Shown here: positions 11,965 to 23,497 of the stretch, one piece after another
How the letters are laid out: each line of letters opens with the position of its first letter
How positions within the stretch are numbered: position 1 is the first letter of the stretch
Origin: Diphasiastrum complanatum
Taxonomy: Eukaryota; Streptophyta; Lycopodiopsida; Lycopodiales; Lycopodiaceae
NCBI GenBank assembly: GCA_029204225.1
Contig: CM055096.1
Location: forward strand, 32,687,076-32,751,075
DNA: 64,000 nt
Direction of reading: 5' to 3'
Position numbers and translations under genes: made by a program
Notes under the pieces: generated by a model
The model's input: only the letters and a program-made list of their open reading frames with translations
The model's database searches: none
Told to the model about the DNA's origin: nothing

Positions 11965-12155
11965 TGTCAGAAATGGTGAACTACTGCAACTTTGCCGCAA
12001 CACGAACACGAAACGAAGGTTGAACGAGAACAATTCGCGAAAGTCAACGTGCCTTGACTCAAAGGACGAACAATTCGCAAATCATTCGCGAATCGTAAAC
12101 ATACCTCCAGGACCGTAACCGCAAAGGGATGCAAAATGAAAGGTTACGAAAGGAA
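11965..12155 (+). repeat. Element A 3' LTR, truncated
   Basis: The first 191 bases match 3747 onward and then break off after AAAGGAAC. The remaining 600 or so bases of the LTR are replaced by sequence of element C's LTR family, so the junction is a deletion or recombination point. Confidence 0.85.
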
Positions 12156-12159
12156 CAAT

Positions 12160-12307
12160 TCAAGACTTTATGGCAGTTAACCTACTTGTACATAGTCTTT
12201 GTTACTTAAAAGGCGGTTACCAACTACAAGGCGACTGCAATTAATTAAGTAGGTAGAAAAGCACACAGTCAGATTACCCTGACAGGAAGAGCAACGTGCA
12301 GCAGCCT
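12160..12307 (+). repeat. Fragment of element C-type LTR
   Basis: Bases from CAAGACTTTATGGCAGTT to AGGTAGAAAAGCAC match 17391-17495 inside C's 3' LTR at over 90 % by eye. The next 40 bases are unmatched before the duplicated gag segment starts. It appears to be the remains of C's 5' LTR, with its start, end and PBS removed. Confidence 0.65.
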
Positions 12308-13476
12308 GTACCAAATAATGCATCAACTTCAGAGCCTTCATTATTTTAGCAAAGGCAGAAGCTATTATGTAAATATTGTTAGAGGACTGGTCATCTCATC
12401 AACGATTGCCGAACTTTAAAGTACAACAACGAGAAGAAGAAGCAATTCCAACAACAAGCCAATACTATTACAACTAGTCACTCAATCCATCAACAAGAGG
12501 AAGATGAAGCTGCCTTTATGACCAAGGTTGGAGAACATCAGGATATCGACTCCTGGTACTTGGACTCTGGAGCAACTCAACATATGACTCACCATCGAGA
12601 CTGGTTCCAATACTACAAGCCATTCACCCATTCAAGAGTTGTGCAACTTGGAGAAAAATCATCTCATTCTATCGAAGTTGAAGGAATAGTCAAATTCGAG
12701 TTCCAGAAAGGTGATGTAAAGTTGTTGTCCAACGTTCTTCACGTTTCTAATCTTACTAAATATCTGCTTTCGATAAGTAGAATCATTGATTCTGGTCAAA
12801 GGGTTGAATTCGATACAGAGGGCTGCACCATACTTGATAAGTCTAGAAAAATTTTAGTTTTCGGTAGACGATGTGGCTATCTTTACAAGCTTAGTCACTG
12901 CTATTCGACAAATAGCCAAGCTCTTCATACATCCACTTCTCAATCGAATGATATGCCTTGGCATTTCAGATTAGGCCATCTAAACTTCAATAGTATTTAG
13001 CAAATGGCGACTCAGAATCTAGTGCAAGATCTTTCTTTTGTCAGCAAACCAACTTCTCCATATGAAAGCTGTATTATCAGCAAGCATGCTAGAAGTCCTT
13101 TTATTTCTGATTCAGTTCATACTTCCAAACGTTTGCTTGATCTTGTATATAGCGACATTTGTGGCCCTATGCAGACTGCTTCCACAGGGGGAGCCCTCTA
13201 TATCCTAACATTCATTGATGACTTCTCTCAAAGGACTGCTACTTATTGTCTGAAGAACAAATCCAAAGCTCCAAAGCTTTCAAGTCCTTCAAACAGTTCA
13301 AGGCATCTATTGACAATCAGACCCAGAGAAAAATCAAGGCTCTACGTACTAATGAAGGGGAATAATTCATCTCCACCAAATTCAAGGACTTCTGCAAGGT
13401 CAACGGAATACATCAACAATACACAACCAGCTACTCACCTCAGTCCAATGGCGTAGCTGAGAGAAAGAATCGGACA
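12308..13476 (+). pseudogene. Element C gag end, protease and integrase N-half
   Basis: It contains the same stop-bearing zinc knuckle (12368-12409), protease DSGATQHMTHH and flap region LLSNVLHVSNLTKYLLS. A gag-pre-integrase module follows (WHFRLGHLNF, then CIISKHARSPF) with a TAG at about 13000. The integrase core has DLVYSDICGPMQ and later frameshifted DEGE-like pieces, ending at VAERKNRT. Minus-strand element D is inserted at 13477 within the codons after the catalytic Glu region, and the frame resumes at 15599. Confidence 0.88.
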
Positions 13477-14098
13477 TGTAGGAAAAACACTGAGAATTTT
13501 TCTTCAAAAAACGCGATAAAAGTTCAAATAAATTAAACGAATATCAACATCTTCAATCATGTTTGAATCTGGCCTACATACTAATAGAGCAGGTTCTATT
13601 ATGATTTAATAAAGCATGCAAAATTAAACATGTGTATGAGTGTGATAGATAATTTCAGATAATCAATAAATATGAAACACCAATGAAGTAAAAATTAATC
13701 TATTGATAACCTTGATCAATCGATCTTTTTCTCTTTTGATCTGATTTTGATTCTTCTATCTGTCTTCTGTCTATCTACCTACTTACAATGAGTAAGTGTA
13801 CATGTATTTATATTGTCACAAGATAGGTCTCTTGGCCTTCTTCCTCCTGTAAACAATCGATCTAACCGTTAAAAACAGTTGATATACAATGACGATTCGT
13901 TTCAAGGTTCGATAGTTTATCTTTTGAATTTGTTCATCTATCGAACAAGAATAAAGGTCGAATAAGTAAATGTCGAATGAATAAAGATTGAATCATCATT
14001 GGTTGATTCAAATGAATAAATGTCGTTTCTTTCAAATTCGATTTCTCAACCTACACTTTATTAGTAGAATTGAGATTTGTTTGTCGAGGTGTTCTACA
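13477..14098 (-). repeat. Element D 3' LTR (622 bp)
   Basis: The ends are TGTAGGA... and ...GTTCTACA, an imperfect terminal inverted repeat beginning TGTAG. Its right end is followed by the ACTCTCTCTC polypurine complement. It is AT-rich with TCGAA-type motifs. Confidence 0.85.
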
Positions 14099-14110
14099 AC
14101 TCTCTCTCAA

Positions 14111-15598
14111 AGTGGGTAGTTGGATTAACCCCAATCTTCTTCGCTGCTTCTCAAACAAAGCCTTACTCAATGGCTATGTAAAGATATCAGCTGTCATTTC
14201 CTCAGTAGGTATGAAGACTATCTTCAGTATCTTCTTTTCGACTAAGTCCCAAACGACATGATACTTGATAGCTATGTGTTTCATTCTCGAATGAAATACA
14301 TTATCTTTGTAGGATAGATTGCTGAAGTGTTATCCATAAGCAAGATATAAGGTTCAGAAATATTTTCATCTAATCCTTCCAACATTTGTTTGATCCATGT
14401 TAGCTCGTTTGCCATCTTAGCTGCTGCTACATATTCGGCCTCACATGAAGATTGAGCTACTACTGTTTGCTTCTTGCTTATCCAAAGTATGGTTGCGCTA
14501 GATGCTAAAGTACAACCTCCTGAAATACTTTTGCTATCATCCTTCATGGATGCCTAGTTTGCGTCACTATAAGATTCGATTCGAAATCCAGCTATCTTTG
14601 AATAACACAGTCCATAGTCTTTGGAGATATTGCACCACTCTTTTTGCTAACTTCCAATGCAACGATCATGGGTTCTAATTGAATTGGCTAAGCCTGTATA
14701 TTGCAAATGCTATATCAAGTCTGGTGTTGTCTGTAAGATACAACAATGATCCAATCAATCTTTGATAGGGTGTATTGGCCATTTGTTTTACTTCTTCGAG
14801 AGTCTGCCGGTAATTTGCCTTGTTCAGTATCGTTCTAGGTGTCATGGGAGTATGCACACCTTTGCATTTCATCATGTTAAAATATTCAATGATTTTTTGA
14901 ATATACTTTTGTTGCTAAAGATACAACTTGCCACCTTCAAAGTCTCTTTTGATTTGTAAGCCTAGATAGCGTTTTGCTTCTCCTAGGTCAATGATCTCAA
15001 ATATTCCAGAAATGTCTCTTTTGACATTTGAAATTAACTTATCTTTTTTTGAGAAGATAAGAGTGTCATCTACATAAATAGCTAGAATGATAATTTCATC
15101 TTCGACATGTTTGATATAGACATTCAACTCAACGAACAAAGGTCTGAAGCCTAAAGCACGTAGTGCTTCATCCTTCTTTTTATACCATTGTCTGGTTGCT
15201 TGTTTCAGACCGTAGATGCTTTTATTCATGTGACATCCAAATTCTGGATATTCTTGACTTATAAAACCAAGCGATTGATCCATGAATAGATCTTCTTCTA
15301 ATTCTCCATGCAACAAAGCAGTTTTCTCATCCACAATATGGATTTTGAGATCACGAGATACTACATAAGCAAATAACAAGCAAACTAATGTGTACTTGAC
15401 TATAGGTGAGAAAGTATCAGTGTAGTTGATATCATATTTCTGTGAAAATCCTTTCGCTACAAACCTTGCTTTGTCTCTGATGATATTTCCATTAGGACCT
15501 ATTTTGATCTTGTAGATCCACTTGCATTTAACTGGTTTCCTTCCATCAGGTACAGGTGCAAGTGTCCATACATTGTTCTTATGCATTGATGACATTTT
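14111..15598 (-). pseudogene. Element D RT and RNase H
   Basis: Reading leftwards on the minus strand, RT begins NNVWTLAPVPDGRKPVKCKW at about 15590 and continues with KARFVAKGFSQ, HGELEEDLFMDQS, SIYGLKQATRQWYKKKDE, the intact catalytic motif IYVDDTLIFS and GLQIKRD to 14920. RNase H follows (LIGSLLYLTDNTRLDIAF, SGGCTLASSA, QSSCEAEYVAAAKMANE) and ADIFTKPLS near 14170. One long 236-codon frame is open; later parts are shifted or carry stops. It is the best preserved RT of the nested cluster. Confidence 0.9.
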
Positions 15599-17120
15599 GA
15601 CACTCATTGAAAGTGCCAAGAGCATGCTGGCCCATGCCTCTCTTCCAAAGTAATTCTGGGCAGAAGCTGTTACTATAGCTGCCTATCTACAAAATCGATC
15701 CATTACAAAGGCTCTGAATGGCAAGACACCTTATGAAGTGTGTATAGGATCGAAACCATCACTCAAGAATATTCGAGTGCTTGGATGCATAGCCTACACT
15801 CAGATAACCTGGACACTCAAAATCATTCACTAGTAGAGACATCATTTTTGTGGAAGAACAATTCTTCGACCACAAGGGAAAAGCTACATCGACTTCCAAT
15901 CCCAAAGTCGACAACTCTGAACTCAGGATTGAGCAGCAACTTGACACTGACTCCGACAAAGAGTCAGACCCTTGACAAGTTGAGCCGCATCAGAGGATCG
16001 AAGTTCAACCCAGAAGATCAAACCAATCTAGATAGCCCCCATGCCGATTTATGGATGATCCAGCCTGCTACTTTGTGTAGGAACCAAAACACTGTTTCAG
16101 AGACAATGTTGACACCTGATGCTGACCAGTGGAAAGCTGCAATGGACACTGAATTCGATTCTCTCATCAAGAATCAAACATGGACTATTATTGAGCTGCC
16201 ACAGGATCGAAATCCAATTCCATGCAAATGGATATTCAAAGCAAAGTACGATGCTGCAGGAAGATTAAATCGATACAAGGCCAGGCTTGTCACCAAAGGC
16301 TTCTCCCAGATTCCAGATCTGGATTATTTAGAGAATGACCAACTACAAATCAAGTTACTTTTCACTCGACCCTGGTCTGAAATTATCGAAGGAACAATGC
16401 CCTCAAACCGAGGCAAAAAAAGAGGAAATGAAACAATATCCATTTCACTCCATTATCGGCTCACTGACGTATGCAATGCTCAGCACTCGACCAGACCTTG
16501 CATACTCGATCAGTTCACTTAGCTAGTTCCTATCGAATCCAGAAATCTAGGTTCATCTCATTCGAAGGCACTCATAAAGGTCATAAAGCATGTCCAAGCA
16601 ACAAACCAGCTTAGCATCTATTATGGAGACAACCAACTTGCCAATATTCTCGAAGGATACGCAAATGCAGATTGGATAGGAGATATCGACACCAGAAGAT
16701 CAACTTTTGGATTTGTATTCTTATTCAATCAAGTCCCAATCTCATAACACAGCAAAAAACAGACCTCAATAGCATTATCATCGACCGAATTAGAATACAT
16801 TGCTACCAAGGAGACAATTTGGTTAAGGAACCTGCTTGTAGACATCGACCTTGCTCAACCACATCCAACGACAATCTATTGTGACAATCAAAGCACAATT
16901 GCACTATCTCTAAATTCGAGATTTCACTCTCGAAACAAACATATCAAAATCATGTATTACTACCTTAGAGAAAAAGTGCAAGGCAAGGAAGTGTCGTTGG
17001 TTTATTGCAGGATAGATCTTATGACAACAGATTACTTCACGAAAGCTCTATCAAAAGAGCACCATCTTAGATTTAATGAGATGCTAAATGTGAAGATCAA
17101 AGTTTTTCAGGATCCACATT
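15599..17120 (+). pseudogene. Element C integrase tail, deleted RT and RNase H
   Basis: It resumes with IESAKSMLAHASLPK and FWAEAVTIAAYLQNRS, then GCIAYT. A linker with stops precedes the RT start (QWKAAMDTEFDSLIKNQTW, CKWIFKAKYD, YKARLVTKGFSQ). At about 16330 the RT palm is missing: sequence jumps to QTEAKKEEMKQYPFHSIIGS, so the YVDD region is deleted. RNase H then runs to 17120 (ALSSTELEYIAT, CDNQSTIALSLN, RNKHIKIMYYYLREKVQ, DYFTKALSKEHH) with two stops. Confidence 0.87.
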
Positions 17121-17129
17121 AAGGGGGAG
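17121..17129 (+). other. Element C polypurine tract
   Basis: AAGGGGGAG lies just before the LTR start TGCTGGATTT. The same tract sits before the LTR of element E at 27532-27541, which points to related families. Confidence 0.8.
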
Positions 17130-17778
17130 TGCTGGATTTCTATGCTCAGGACCAAATCCATTCGATAATGAGCATCCTGAAAAAACATCGACACTGACAA
17201 ATCTGACCGAATCGACAAATCTAACTCAGCCGACAAATCTGACTCGGCCGACAAATCTGACTCGACCGACAAATCTGACTCGGCCGACAAATCTGACCAA
17301 GCTGACAAATCTGACTCAGCCGACAAATTTGACTCAACCGACAAATCTGATGACATTGACAAATCTGACTTTGTCATCAGGGAAAAGTCGATACAAGACT
17401 TTATGGCAGTTCACCTACTTGTATATAGTCTTTATTACTTAAAAGGCGGTTACCAACTACAAGGCGATTGTAATTAATTAATTAGGTAGAAAAGCACTGA
17501 CCTGAAAGACTTGAAAATATCTTGTAAATAAATATCTCTTCAGTTAGTTATCTCAATAGAAGTTCTAAAATATCTGATACTAACTGAATAGTGCTAAGCT
17601 TCACGCCCATGTACTCACCTTCTGATTTTTATCATGAATACCTTTTTCCACACTACTGGTTTGTTCTATTGAACATTACTACAGTTTATTCATCTTGATT
17701 ATTGCTGGTAACTGTTGCACTTCTGATCTACAACCGTCCGTTGTTCTACTTCTATTGCTATCCCACCAATTTACGACA
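17130..17778 (+). repeat. Element C 3' LTR with internal minisatellite
   Basis: It begins TGCTGGATTTC after the polypurine tract and probably ends TTTACGACA at 17778, the typical end before a copia PBS. The first third contains ten copies of an 18-bp unit (17195-17370). The segment from 17391 is shared with 12160. Confidence 0.7.
17195..17370. repeat. 18-bp minisatellite, about 10 units
   Basis: Units are variants of GACAAATCTGACTCGGCC. I count ten GACAAAT starts; central units are the most alike and the edges are diverged. Read on the minus strand it gives a repetitive Ser/Asp/Leu peptide, which is an accident of the repeat rather than a gene. Confidence 0.93.
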
Positions 17779-18585
17779 GGTTCAACATAATCTAGAATTC
17801 GGCAAATGAGGAACAAGCTGGTCCTAAACTTGCCTATCTTTCCCTGACGCCATTTTACCCACATACAAGTGATTACTTGGCGCGGTGGTCGCCTTGAGTT
17901 TCTGCACCAGTTTAGCATTTTATAAAGTTATGTGTGGAACCATCATCAAAAGGTTACAGTACTTTTTGGACCATAAATGAATCTTAAAAGATCCACAAGA
18001 GTGATTATGTACTTGCTTAACATTTTATCAAAAAACTAGTCACCAAAATGTTGATCTAGATTGGCAATTTGACAAACAACAAACATTGATAATCAAATCA
18101 TTGAACATAAACAAAAATCTGAGTTGGCACGTGTGAAGAGCACTCTGCTATACGGCTTGTAGACAATGTTTGAAGTACGATAAGTCTTGGTTTCATTTGG
18201 ATCACAAGAAATCAATGTACATGGAGAGCAAACTCGAGATTGCCAATGAGCTCCAAAAATAATCTATCTTCTCACTATGGGAGCTTGTAATACATAGCAA
18301 AAGTGACTTCCTTTGTAAAGTTAGGTGAATTTCTAGCATATAGTAAGGAAGTTAACTCAGCCTGTTTGCCCTAAAATGAAACCCTAGCCTATTTCCTAGA
18401 GTCATGCTTGGTAGTAGCTACTTGGTCAAAATCTCATCATAAATCAAGGTGTAGATCCTATAAAGTAGGGATCTCTACCAAATAGACACAACCACCTCTT
18501 TTGACTCGAGGAGTGGGTTGCCACATGGCATTTTGGCCATACATGTGTGGAACCCAATTATACACAAAAGTATACAATATACTAC
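17779..18585. other. No recognisable gene; LTR-like sequence
   Basis: A minus-strand open stretch at 17679-17918 overlaps the C LTR and resembles nothing. 18120-18140 carries CACGTGTGAAGAG, similar to LTR ends elsewhere in the window. The region directly 3' of the minus-strand RT remnant at 18590 could be that element's decayed LTR, but no second copy supports this. Confidence 0.4.
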
Positions 18586-18589
18586 TGGC

Positions 18590-18985
18590 TAGATTGCTTT
18601 TCTATCATCCTTCAGGGATGCTCAACTTGCATTATTGTAGGATTCAATCTTGAATTTTGCATCTCGACAATAGCATAGGCCATAGTCCTTTGTGTTCTAC
18701 AAGTATTGCAGAATCCTCTTGGCAATCTTCCAGTGTGTCGGACCTGGATTGATATTGAATTGGCTCAATCTGAACACTAAATAAGCAATGTCTGGCCCGC
18801 GTATTGTCTGCCAAGTACATCAAAGAACCGATAAGCCTTCTGTAAGGCTTATGTTCCATTGCTTGTCGCTCTGCACCGTTCTGCATTGCTTGTCATTCTG
18901 CATTGTCTCTGGGACAGTCTTCATTTGTCAGCACTGTGCCAGGAATCATTGGAGTATGTACTCCCTTGCCTTTGATGAGGGAATG
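18590..18985 (-). pseudogene. Copia RT/RNase H fragment
   Basis: The minus strand reads KGKGVHTPMIPGT near 18980, then HKPYRRLIGSLMYLADNT at about 18850. Frame-shifted pieces of the thumb/RNase H junction follow (GPTHWKIAK, YGLCYCRDAKFK). Length is under 400 bases with no LTR attached, and several frame changes are present. Confidence 0.75.
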
Positions 18986-19390
18986 GGAGATTAGAAATTG
19001 CCCTTGGTGGTTGGACATGAGAGAGAGATGTTGTATTGAAGAGGAGAAGTTATTATTTACTCGTCATAGATGGGGAGACCTTTGCACAACAAGCTCTTAA
19101 ATTCAGATTAGATAAGGTTAGATAAGCCATTTTCTATTTTGGGCCACTCAAGATGGTTGGGGTATTCCCCTTGATATCTTGACACCAAGTAATCTCTTGG
19201 TTGTTGTAGTCAAAGCTTTGTACCCCAGCTTCAAATGCAGATAGTGAAACTATATTTTCTCTTTGATAACCATCAAATGTCATGTTCACCAAAAAAAATC
19301 GGTAAAAGGCACGTGTAGAACTTCTATCTTTCTTTTCACTTGTGAAATATGAATTTGAAAAATCATGTAAAGAAATTAACTCCCCTCTAT
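18986..19390. other. No recognisable gene
   Basis: It separates two copia remnants. No long frame and no clear repeat were seen. Confidence 0.4.
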
Positions 19391-19995
19391 AAAAAATGCC
19401 TCAGTTGAGTGTACCAACAATGTACCTAAGAACTCTCTAGGCAATTTTCCAAGCTTTTATTAATAGAACTTGCATGCTTTGACTTAATCTTGATACACTA
19501 AAGCTAAGATCAAGTCAGTGTGATGGTTAACCATATTAAAGAGCGTATAAGACTTTTAAAAAAGAGTTATTTTGTTGAAGGGTGATTCATCCCCTTTCAT
19601 AGAAACTTTACACAAGAATTTCTACACTTTTGCATCTACCATATTAAATCTTTTGAGCAATGAAGTACAATAGTTAGATTAATATAAAAATATGAAATTT
19701 GAACCTCTAACCACTTCTATGCCTAATATGTAATGCAAATTAGAAAGATCAACCATTCTAAACTCATTAGAAAGAGCTATCTTAGTTTCTAGTATGCCAC
19801 CTCTATAATCTCCACTCAAAATGCTATTGTCTACATAAATAGAATGACAACACTTCCATCTATGAATCGTATGTACAATGATGGATCATAACTTTTAAGA
19901 ATGAATCCTATGGAAATAAGAAAAGATTTAAATCTTGAATACCAAGACATTAGAGCTTGCTTCAAACCATACAAGCTCTTCTTGATCTAGACATG
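19391..19995 (-). pseudogene. Strongly decayed copia RT fragment
   Basis: On the minus strand, near 19990-19900, one can still read KSLYGLKQALMSWYSRFKSF. The catalytic region follows, degraded around 19850, and then copia thumb-like residues full of stops down to about 19400. It is older than its neighbours, because nearly every second line of translation carries a stop. Confidence 0.7.
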
Positions 19996-19999
19996 ATTA

Positions 20000-21115
20000 A
20001 AGGAAGCCTGTGGATAAATAAATTCTAGAGAGAAAAAATGACTTTCTAGAGAGAGAAAATCCTAGAGAGAGAAAACGTGCTTTACCAGCCTGGGTAGAGT
20101 ACTTGGTGTGAGAGGAGGTGGCGAATCCCACCAATACTATAGGGGAGTGCGAGTTGCGACTCAGGGAGAGCTCCAACCAAGTCTTAGCCTTCCTTGCTGG
20201 AACGTTGTCCTGGCACTCGCCTTGGCATGCCAGCGCCCCGGAGACTAGGGTCGGTCACACACTTGAAATGTAACCTTTTCAGATTTATCAATAAAGTGGG
20301 ATTTTCCTCAAATTGACTCTGATTACCTTCTGGGTTTCAGTGTTCGGTAAAAGCGCCAGTTGTAAGGCCGCTTCAAACTTTTTAATTTGGCACATAGCTG
20401 AGGGTTGTATCCCGAGACGCCAGTGGTATGCCGTCAAGACCATTTGGTCCGTGGCGCCAACGGTATGCTGTCGGGACCATTCGGTCCAGGAACTGGTTGT
20501 CTCCATATATGTATATGTCGCGGCTTGTGGTTCTGAGTGTTCCTTGCATGAACGTGAATGGGTTAAGCTCTTGGGGAACGGGCTCTAACCTGTCGGCTGA
20601 GTTGGATGGCTTGCTTGGGTGGAAGTTACCTGTTTATGGCTGTCCAGTCTGGCGTGGCGCCAGGTTGGCTTCCAGCGCTCGTGACGAAGCTTTCAATTGG
20701 TTAAGTCTGATGTAAGTCAGACCCCTTGCTTGGAATGGATGTTACTCGTTTGTAACGAAGCTTCGAGTTGGTTACGTTTGATGTATGTCGGGCGGCTTGC
20801 TTGGAGGGAAGTCACCCACATCGGGACCCCCGATCTGGCATGGCGCCAGGTTGGATCTCAATGTTGGTTTCGGAGCTTCAAGTTGGTTAAGTCTGATCAT
20901 TGTTGGCGAGTTGGCTGCTTGTATGTCAAGTGAGTTTGGACGGCAAGAGTTAAAGGCTGGGTGGGAAGCTAAGTCGTGGTTCCCGGCTCCCTTTGGGATG
21001 CCTGCGCTATGCCCTATGTGGCAAGAGATAGGACAAGTCCAGTTACCAAGGGGATATCTTCACTTGTTGCCATGCCAATGGTGGGACCAAGTGCCCATAT
21101 CCAATTAATGCCATG
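20000..21115 (+). repeat. GC-richer unclassified repeat block
   Basis: Base composition rises clearly compared with both flanks. It contains AATAAA at about 20289 inside a sequence styled like an LTR polyadenylation region. Internal diverged repeats include CTGGCRTGGCGCCAGGTTGG (near 20649 and 20835) and AAGCTT..AGTTGGTTA (near 20690, 20757 and 20873). Open frames of 70-107 codons exist on the plus strand but match no family I know. It may be an LTR or leader of an unrelated gypsy element. Confidence 0.5.
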
Positions 21116-23490
21116 GCTTCATTATTCAATTTTTGTTTGAGCAACTTGTGCTTGTCTACAAAAGTGGAAAAATGTGAAAGCCCTATATTTCTATTATGTT
21201 GCTTTTCCACCGAATTCCCCTCACTGGAATGACGTAGTGGGTGAGCCGATTTTAATGCTACAATCCACCAAGCTTTTCATGGCTTCTCATGTAAAATATT
21301 GAATCTCTCACCCATTGAGGATTTGTATTCCTTTAAAAGCAGTCATGATGACATCCTAAAGGTGATCGTTCTAGTGGATCACTCCATCTCATTGGTGAAT
21401 CTTTCACCCATGCAACCTTTCTACCTAACTCCAAATTTCTAGCAAACCCATGCACCCCCCCCTAACAAAATGCGTGGCTTTCCAAGGTGCATGGAAAGAC
21501 ATTTAGAGCACCTTCACCCCCTCTAACATCATGGTTACATGGGAAAGTGGTGGGGATGTGAAACCACCCTAAAGTGACTTCTAAATATGTAAATGAGGAT
21601 AAACATGAAGATTGATTGCAAATCATCGTTACAAGGGATCAAGCTTTTTTGGCCCGGGGGGGATTTATGTTTAAGCTCAAGTAAAGCTCTCAAAGGAGCA
21701 TTCTAACATTTGCAAAGACAGTTGATTTTGACCCAGCAAGCAAAGTGAGCTAATGAGAGGTAAAAAGGCACAGACACTCAAGTAGACATCCAATTGTGAA
21801 GTCTAATTTCCCTTGAAAGTAGCATTTTTAGAATAATGAGAGGTAAAAAGGCACACACACTCAAGTAAACATCCAATTGTGAAGTCTAGTTTCTCTTGAA
21901 AAGCATGAGAATTTTCTTGAAAGTATCATTTTCAGAAGCTGTTTATTGCAACAGAGACAACAATGATGAAAATGTGCCAAGTACATGCAGTATTGAGTAT
22001 ATTTCCAAGTCTAGTTCACTTCAAAATAAGGAGGGGTCTCTGATACAATAATATACTGCTTATCCTGGTATTTATCAGCTAAGAATGAGAAAGCTATTAT
22101 GCATGCTCTTCTTCCGGATGACCACTTTAATCTGAGGCATTCCATGTCAGTAAGATTAAATTTTTTTCATAGATAAAATTATTCGTTAAACACTGCTTAT
22201 TCATCAAAATTGAAAAACCAGCCAGACTCATGAGCAGCATAAATTGAAAGTTTTTCAGAGAGCAAATAAAATTATCAGAAAGGATCCTTTAGACCTCAAC
22301 ATTTTCATTCTGAAAGAGTGGCTAACAATGATTATGCAAGCTACAGGGCAGCCAATTTTGTTGCGCACAAACATCAAGTCAGCAACAAATTATCTCAGGT
22401 AAATGTATTCAGTTAAAAATCAGAAACATTATTTAAGAGTAACAGTGCTGAATTATTGATCAAAGTATACAAATTAGCGATGTTCTAAGCAAAAAGAGTC
22501 GACTTGCTCATAAGGTCAAATACAGTTTGTTAGAGAAAGGATCGCACCCGATCAAGAAAAACATTGTTTGAAATATCTGACTTCAGAAGTCGTCCAGAAA
22601 ATCTAAGGCCATTAACTGCGTTTTGTAACCTTCATGCTCACGTTATTAGTACCCAAGAATAGTTCCAGGACACGCCATTGAGAAAATGTAAACGTTAGTA
22701 TTTTTTGCCAGAAAACTGAAAGATCTCAAGGAGAAGATGTAATTAGAGATAGATTTGCCATGTGGCATTGTACGAGCTTGATTGATACACTTAGTGTATC
22801 TCCAACACAGGTTCTGATAAATGTAGAAAGAAATCTACTCCAAAATCAGCATTTGTTAGGGCATTCAGCCCAGGAACGGTGAATGAAACTCCATCCTTTA
22901 TCAAGAGACTGAAGAATAACAAATGTTAAATCATGAAACGGTTGTTGCTTTTAGTAGCACGAAGCGATCTTTTAGTAACAAATCTCTTTAAGTAGAATCA
23001 TCATATATGGTTGAAAATCATCAGTTCACGAGGAAAGATCTCAGAATGTAGGAGGATGAGAAGATTAAACCATCACAATTGCATACATTAGAAGTTTAGC
23101 TAGCGCCCCGTGTATATGAGCAACCCCAAAGACAGCACCTGCAACATAACCTAAAGGCAACAGCATGCATTTTTAAGAAACACGACGACAAGTACATACC
23201 TGAAAAATATTTCCCAAAAGTGCTTCGTAAAACAAATGTACAGAATACATGAAGATGGCATAAATGCACATTCGTTAACAACATCTATAAAAGCTACACA
23301 AGAATGCACACATCTCAGCGTTGCACTTAATTTTGGTTCATTGCCAAATGCCTTGGACGTGTACTATCGTTAAGCTGAGAGCGAAAAGTGGTTTCTATAA
23401 ACTTTATATTTAAAGCGTTAGATGCAGTGATGAAACCAAAAATATACAGAAAAGGTTAGAAGCTGGGCATCTTGAGCCGAAACACGACCG
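21116..23490. other. Intergenic region upstream of nothing recognisable
   Basis: It holds no long reading frame and no recognisable transposon protein. An 83-bp tandem duplication lies at 21752-21915. The part nearest 23490 is downstream of the calmodulin-like gene and includes its 3' untranslated region, with an AATATAAAG-type polyadenylation signal on the minus strand near 23401-23412. Confidence 0.5.
21752..21915. repeat. 83-bp tandem duplication
   Basis: AATGAGAGGTAAAAAGGCAC starts at 21752 and again at 21835, and the two units stay alike through TCCAATTGTGAAGTCTA and CTTGAAA. A few substitutions separate them. Confidence 0.85.
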
Positions 23491-23497
23491 CCTACCA

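Larger units (their letters stand above)
3747..12155 (+). mobile_element. Ty1/copia element A, interrupted and internally deleted
   Basis: Limits come from the 5' LTR start (TGTCAGAAATGG at 3747) and the truncated 3' LTR that begins with the same sequence at 11965. It has an initiator-Met PBS and a gag start. After element B, which is inserted at 4905-9569, there follow a gag zinc knuckle and protease, the integrase tail, RT, RNase H and a polypurine tract. Most of the integrase is missing. The 3' LTR stops at 12155, where sequence of element C's family begins. It is dead in all frames. Confidence 0.85.
13477..15598 (-). mobile_element. Ty1/copia element D, 5'-truncated insertion in C
   Basis: The element carries its 3' LTR (13477-14098), polypurine tract and a minus-strand pol that stops at the RT start. 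GACA at 13473-13476 is repeated at 15599-15602, and the host frame (NRT, then LIESAKSML) is restored across it. The 5' LTR, gag, protease and integrase are absent, yet the right junction coincides with the candidate target duplication. Confidence 0.82.

Noticed and set aside
17084-17377. Ser/Asp/Leu repeat protein on the minus strand
   Set aside because: It is the minus-strand reading of the 18-bp LTR minisatellite.
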